NCBI RefSeq assembly: GCF_001704635.1
Contig: NZ_MAXF01000016.1
Span: 1 to 64,000 of the forward strand
Reading direction: 5' to 3'
Source: Streptomyces sparsogenes
GTDB taxonomy: Bacteria; Actinomycetota; Actinomycetes; Streptomycetales; Streptomycetaceae
DNA length: 64,000 nucleotides
Shown: positions 63,306-64,000 of the stretch, one piece after another
Layout of the letters: every line of letters starts with the position of its first letter
Position numbering within the stretch: the first letter of the stretch is position 1
Notes under the pieces: generated by a model
What the model saw: the letters and a program-made list of their open reading frames with translations, nothing else
Database searches by the model: none
Told to the model about the DNA's origin: nothing
Translations under genes and position numbers: made by a program

Positions 63306-64000
63306 TCAGTTGTCGTCCTCGTCGATGAGGAACCCGCGCATGGGGCTCGGCGCCTGCTGCATCGGCTGCGGGCTCTGCGGCCGCACCGGGGCCATCGGCT
63401 GGGTCATCGCGGGGGACATCTGCTGCTGGCCGCCGTAGGACGGCGCGCCGCCGCCCTGGGTGTGGCCGCCCATGGACTGGTTGCCGCCCATGGTGTGGCC
63501 GCCCATCGTGCCGGCGCCGGCCGAGGCCATGGAGCCGGTCATGGACGGGGACGGCGGCAGCGAGGCGGTCGCCGGGGTGCGCGGCGGGGCCAGCGAGTCG
63601 TCGGCCTGGTTCTCCAGCTGGCGCAGCTGGCTCTCCAGGTACGACTTCAGCCGGGTGCGGTACTCGCGCTCGAAGCCGCGCAGGTCCTCGACCTTGCGCT
63701 CCAGCGTGGCGCGGGCCGACTCCAGCGAGCCCATGGCGACGCGGTGCTTCTCCTGCGCGTCCCGCTCCAGCGCGTCGGCCTTGGCGCGGGCGTCCCGCTC
63801 CAGGCCCTCGGCGCGGCTGCGGGCCTCGCCGACGATCTTGTTGGCCTCGGAACGGGCCTCCGCGATCGCCTGGTCGGCGGTCTGCTGCGCGAGCGAGAGC
63901 ACGCGCGCGGCGCTGTCGCCGCCCGGGCCCTGGCCCGGCTGCGGCATCTGCGGACCGCCGGGGCCGCCCATCGGGCCGCCCATGGGGCCACCGGGGCCCA
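63306..64000 (-). CDS. divIVA: DivIVA (Wag31) polar growth protein, C-terminal part
   Basis: Coiled-coil protein that marks hyphal tips and recruits the cell-wall machinery in actinobacteria. The gene runs off the right edge, so the conserved N-terminal membrane-binding domain is outside. Visible are a Gly/Pro/Met-rich linker, a long coiled coil (LAQQTADQAIAEARSEANKI through RKVEDLRGFEREYRTRLKSY) with heptad spacing of Ala, Leu and Ile, and a low-complexity Met/Gly/Gln tail (TMGGHTMGGNQSMGGHT) ending FLIDEDDN. Position next to ileS matches other streptomycetes as I recall. It is convergent with ileS. Confidence 0.93.
   Translation of the reverse strand, partial: GPGGPMGGPMGGPGGPQMPQPGQGPGGDSAARVLSLAQQTADQAIAEARSEANKIVGEARSRAEGLERDARAKADALERDAQEKHRVAMGSLESARATLERKVEDLRGFEREYRTRLKSYLESQLRQLENQADDSLAPPRTPATASLPPSPSMTGSMASAGAGTMGGHTMGGNQSMGGHTQGGGAPSYGGQQQMSPAMTQPMAPVRPQSPQPMQQAPSPMRGFLIDEDDN

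Overview
The window is chromosomal DNA of very high G+C content from a streptomycete or close relative. Evidence for this is GC-rich codon use with many GTG starts, a trypsin closely resembling the Streptomyces griseus enzyme, an actinobacterial bifunctional HisA/TrpF isomerase (PriA), the small protein TrpM, an ileS T-box leader and a DivIVA homologue at the right edge. Nearly all of it is core chromosome. I see no insertion sequence, prophage, integrase, CRISPR array, rRNA or tRNA gene.

Layout. 1-2.9 kb: a partial aminopeptidase N, chorismate mutase, a shortened VOC protein and a secreted trypsin. 3.0-4.5 kb: a possible zinc protease and an F420-dependent oxidoreductase. 4.6-9.1 kb (minus): a YtrA-type GntR repressor with an ABC ATPase and two permeases (one shortened), followed by a membrane glycosyltransferase. 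9.3-15.3 kb (minus): gltBD glutamate synthase with a GlnR-box-like element upstream. 15.6-25.5 kb (minus): VIT1 transporter, lgt, a thioredoxin-fold protein, then trpA-trpB-trpM-trpC, three small membrane-protein genes, trpE and hisI. 25.6-32 kb: a septum-formation-domain lipid-anchored or membrane protein, a TIGR03085 protein, a leuA paralogue with its own leader-peptide attenuator next to a divergent FadR-type regulator, a broken gene fragment and a PQQ-propeller protein. 32-38 kb (minus): hisF-ridA-like-priA-hisH-small membrane protein-hisB-hisC-hisD, mostly with overlapping stop and start codons. 38-45 kb: a beta-helix membrane protein, a LON-domain protein, YbaK, a DUF2567 membrane protein, an ABC exporter pair and a NYN nuclease-like protein. 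45-49 kb: a small Gln-rich protein and dnaE. 49-56 kb: a DUF2252 protein, a second thioredoxin-fold membrane protein, PhoD, a hydrolase and MscS. 56-64 kb: GNAT, rluD, lspA, a histone-like DksA/TraR protein, T-box-controlled ileS and divIVA.

Together the central part makes glutamate, tryptophan, histidine and a leucine precursor. PriA links the his and trp routes because no separate trpF is visible here. Lgt and LspA, 40 kb apart, are two steps of lipoprotein maturation.

The most interesting signals are: (1) the leuA paralogue with a leaderless Leu-rich leader peptide, mutually exclusive hairpins and an operator over the promoter; (2) an isoleucyl-tRNA synthetase whose HIGH motif has become GAHH, the form linked to mupirocin hyper-resistance; (3) repeated short tandem duplications that copy the last codons and stop codon of at least five genes into the downstream spacer; (4) many start codons lying 6-8 bases after a -10 hexamer, which suggests leaderless mRNAs; (5) a GlnR box upstream of gltB; (6) a 15-base repeat array between trpM and trpB. 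All calls come from reading the sequence and recalled family knowledge. No database search was run.
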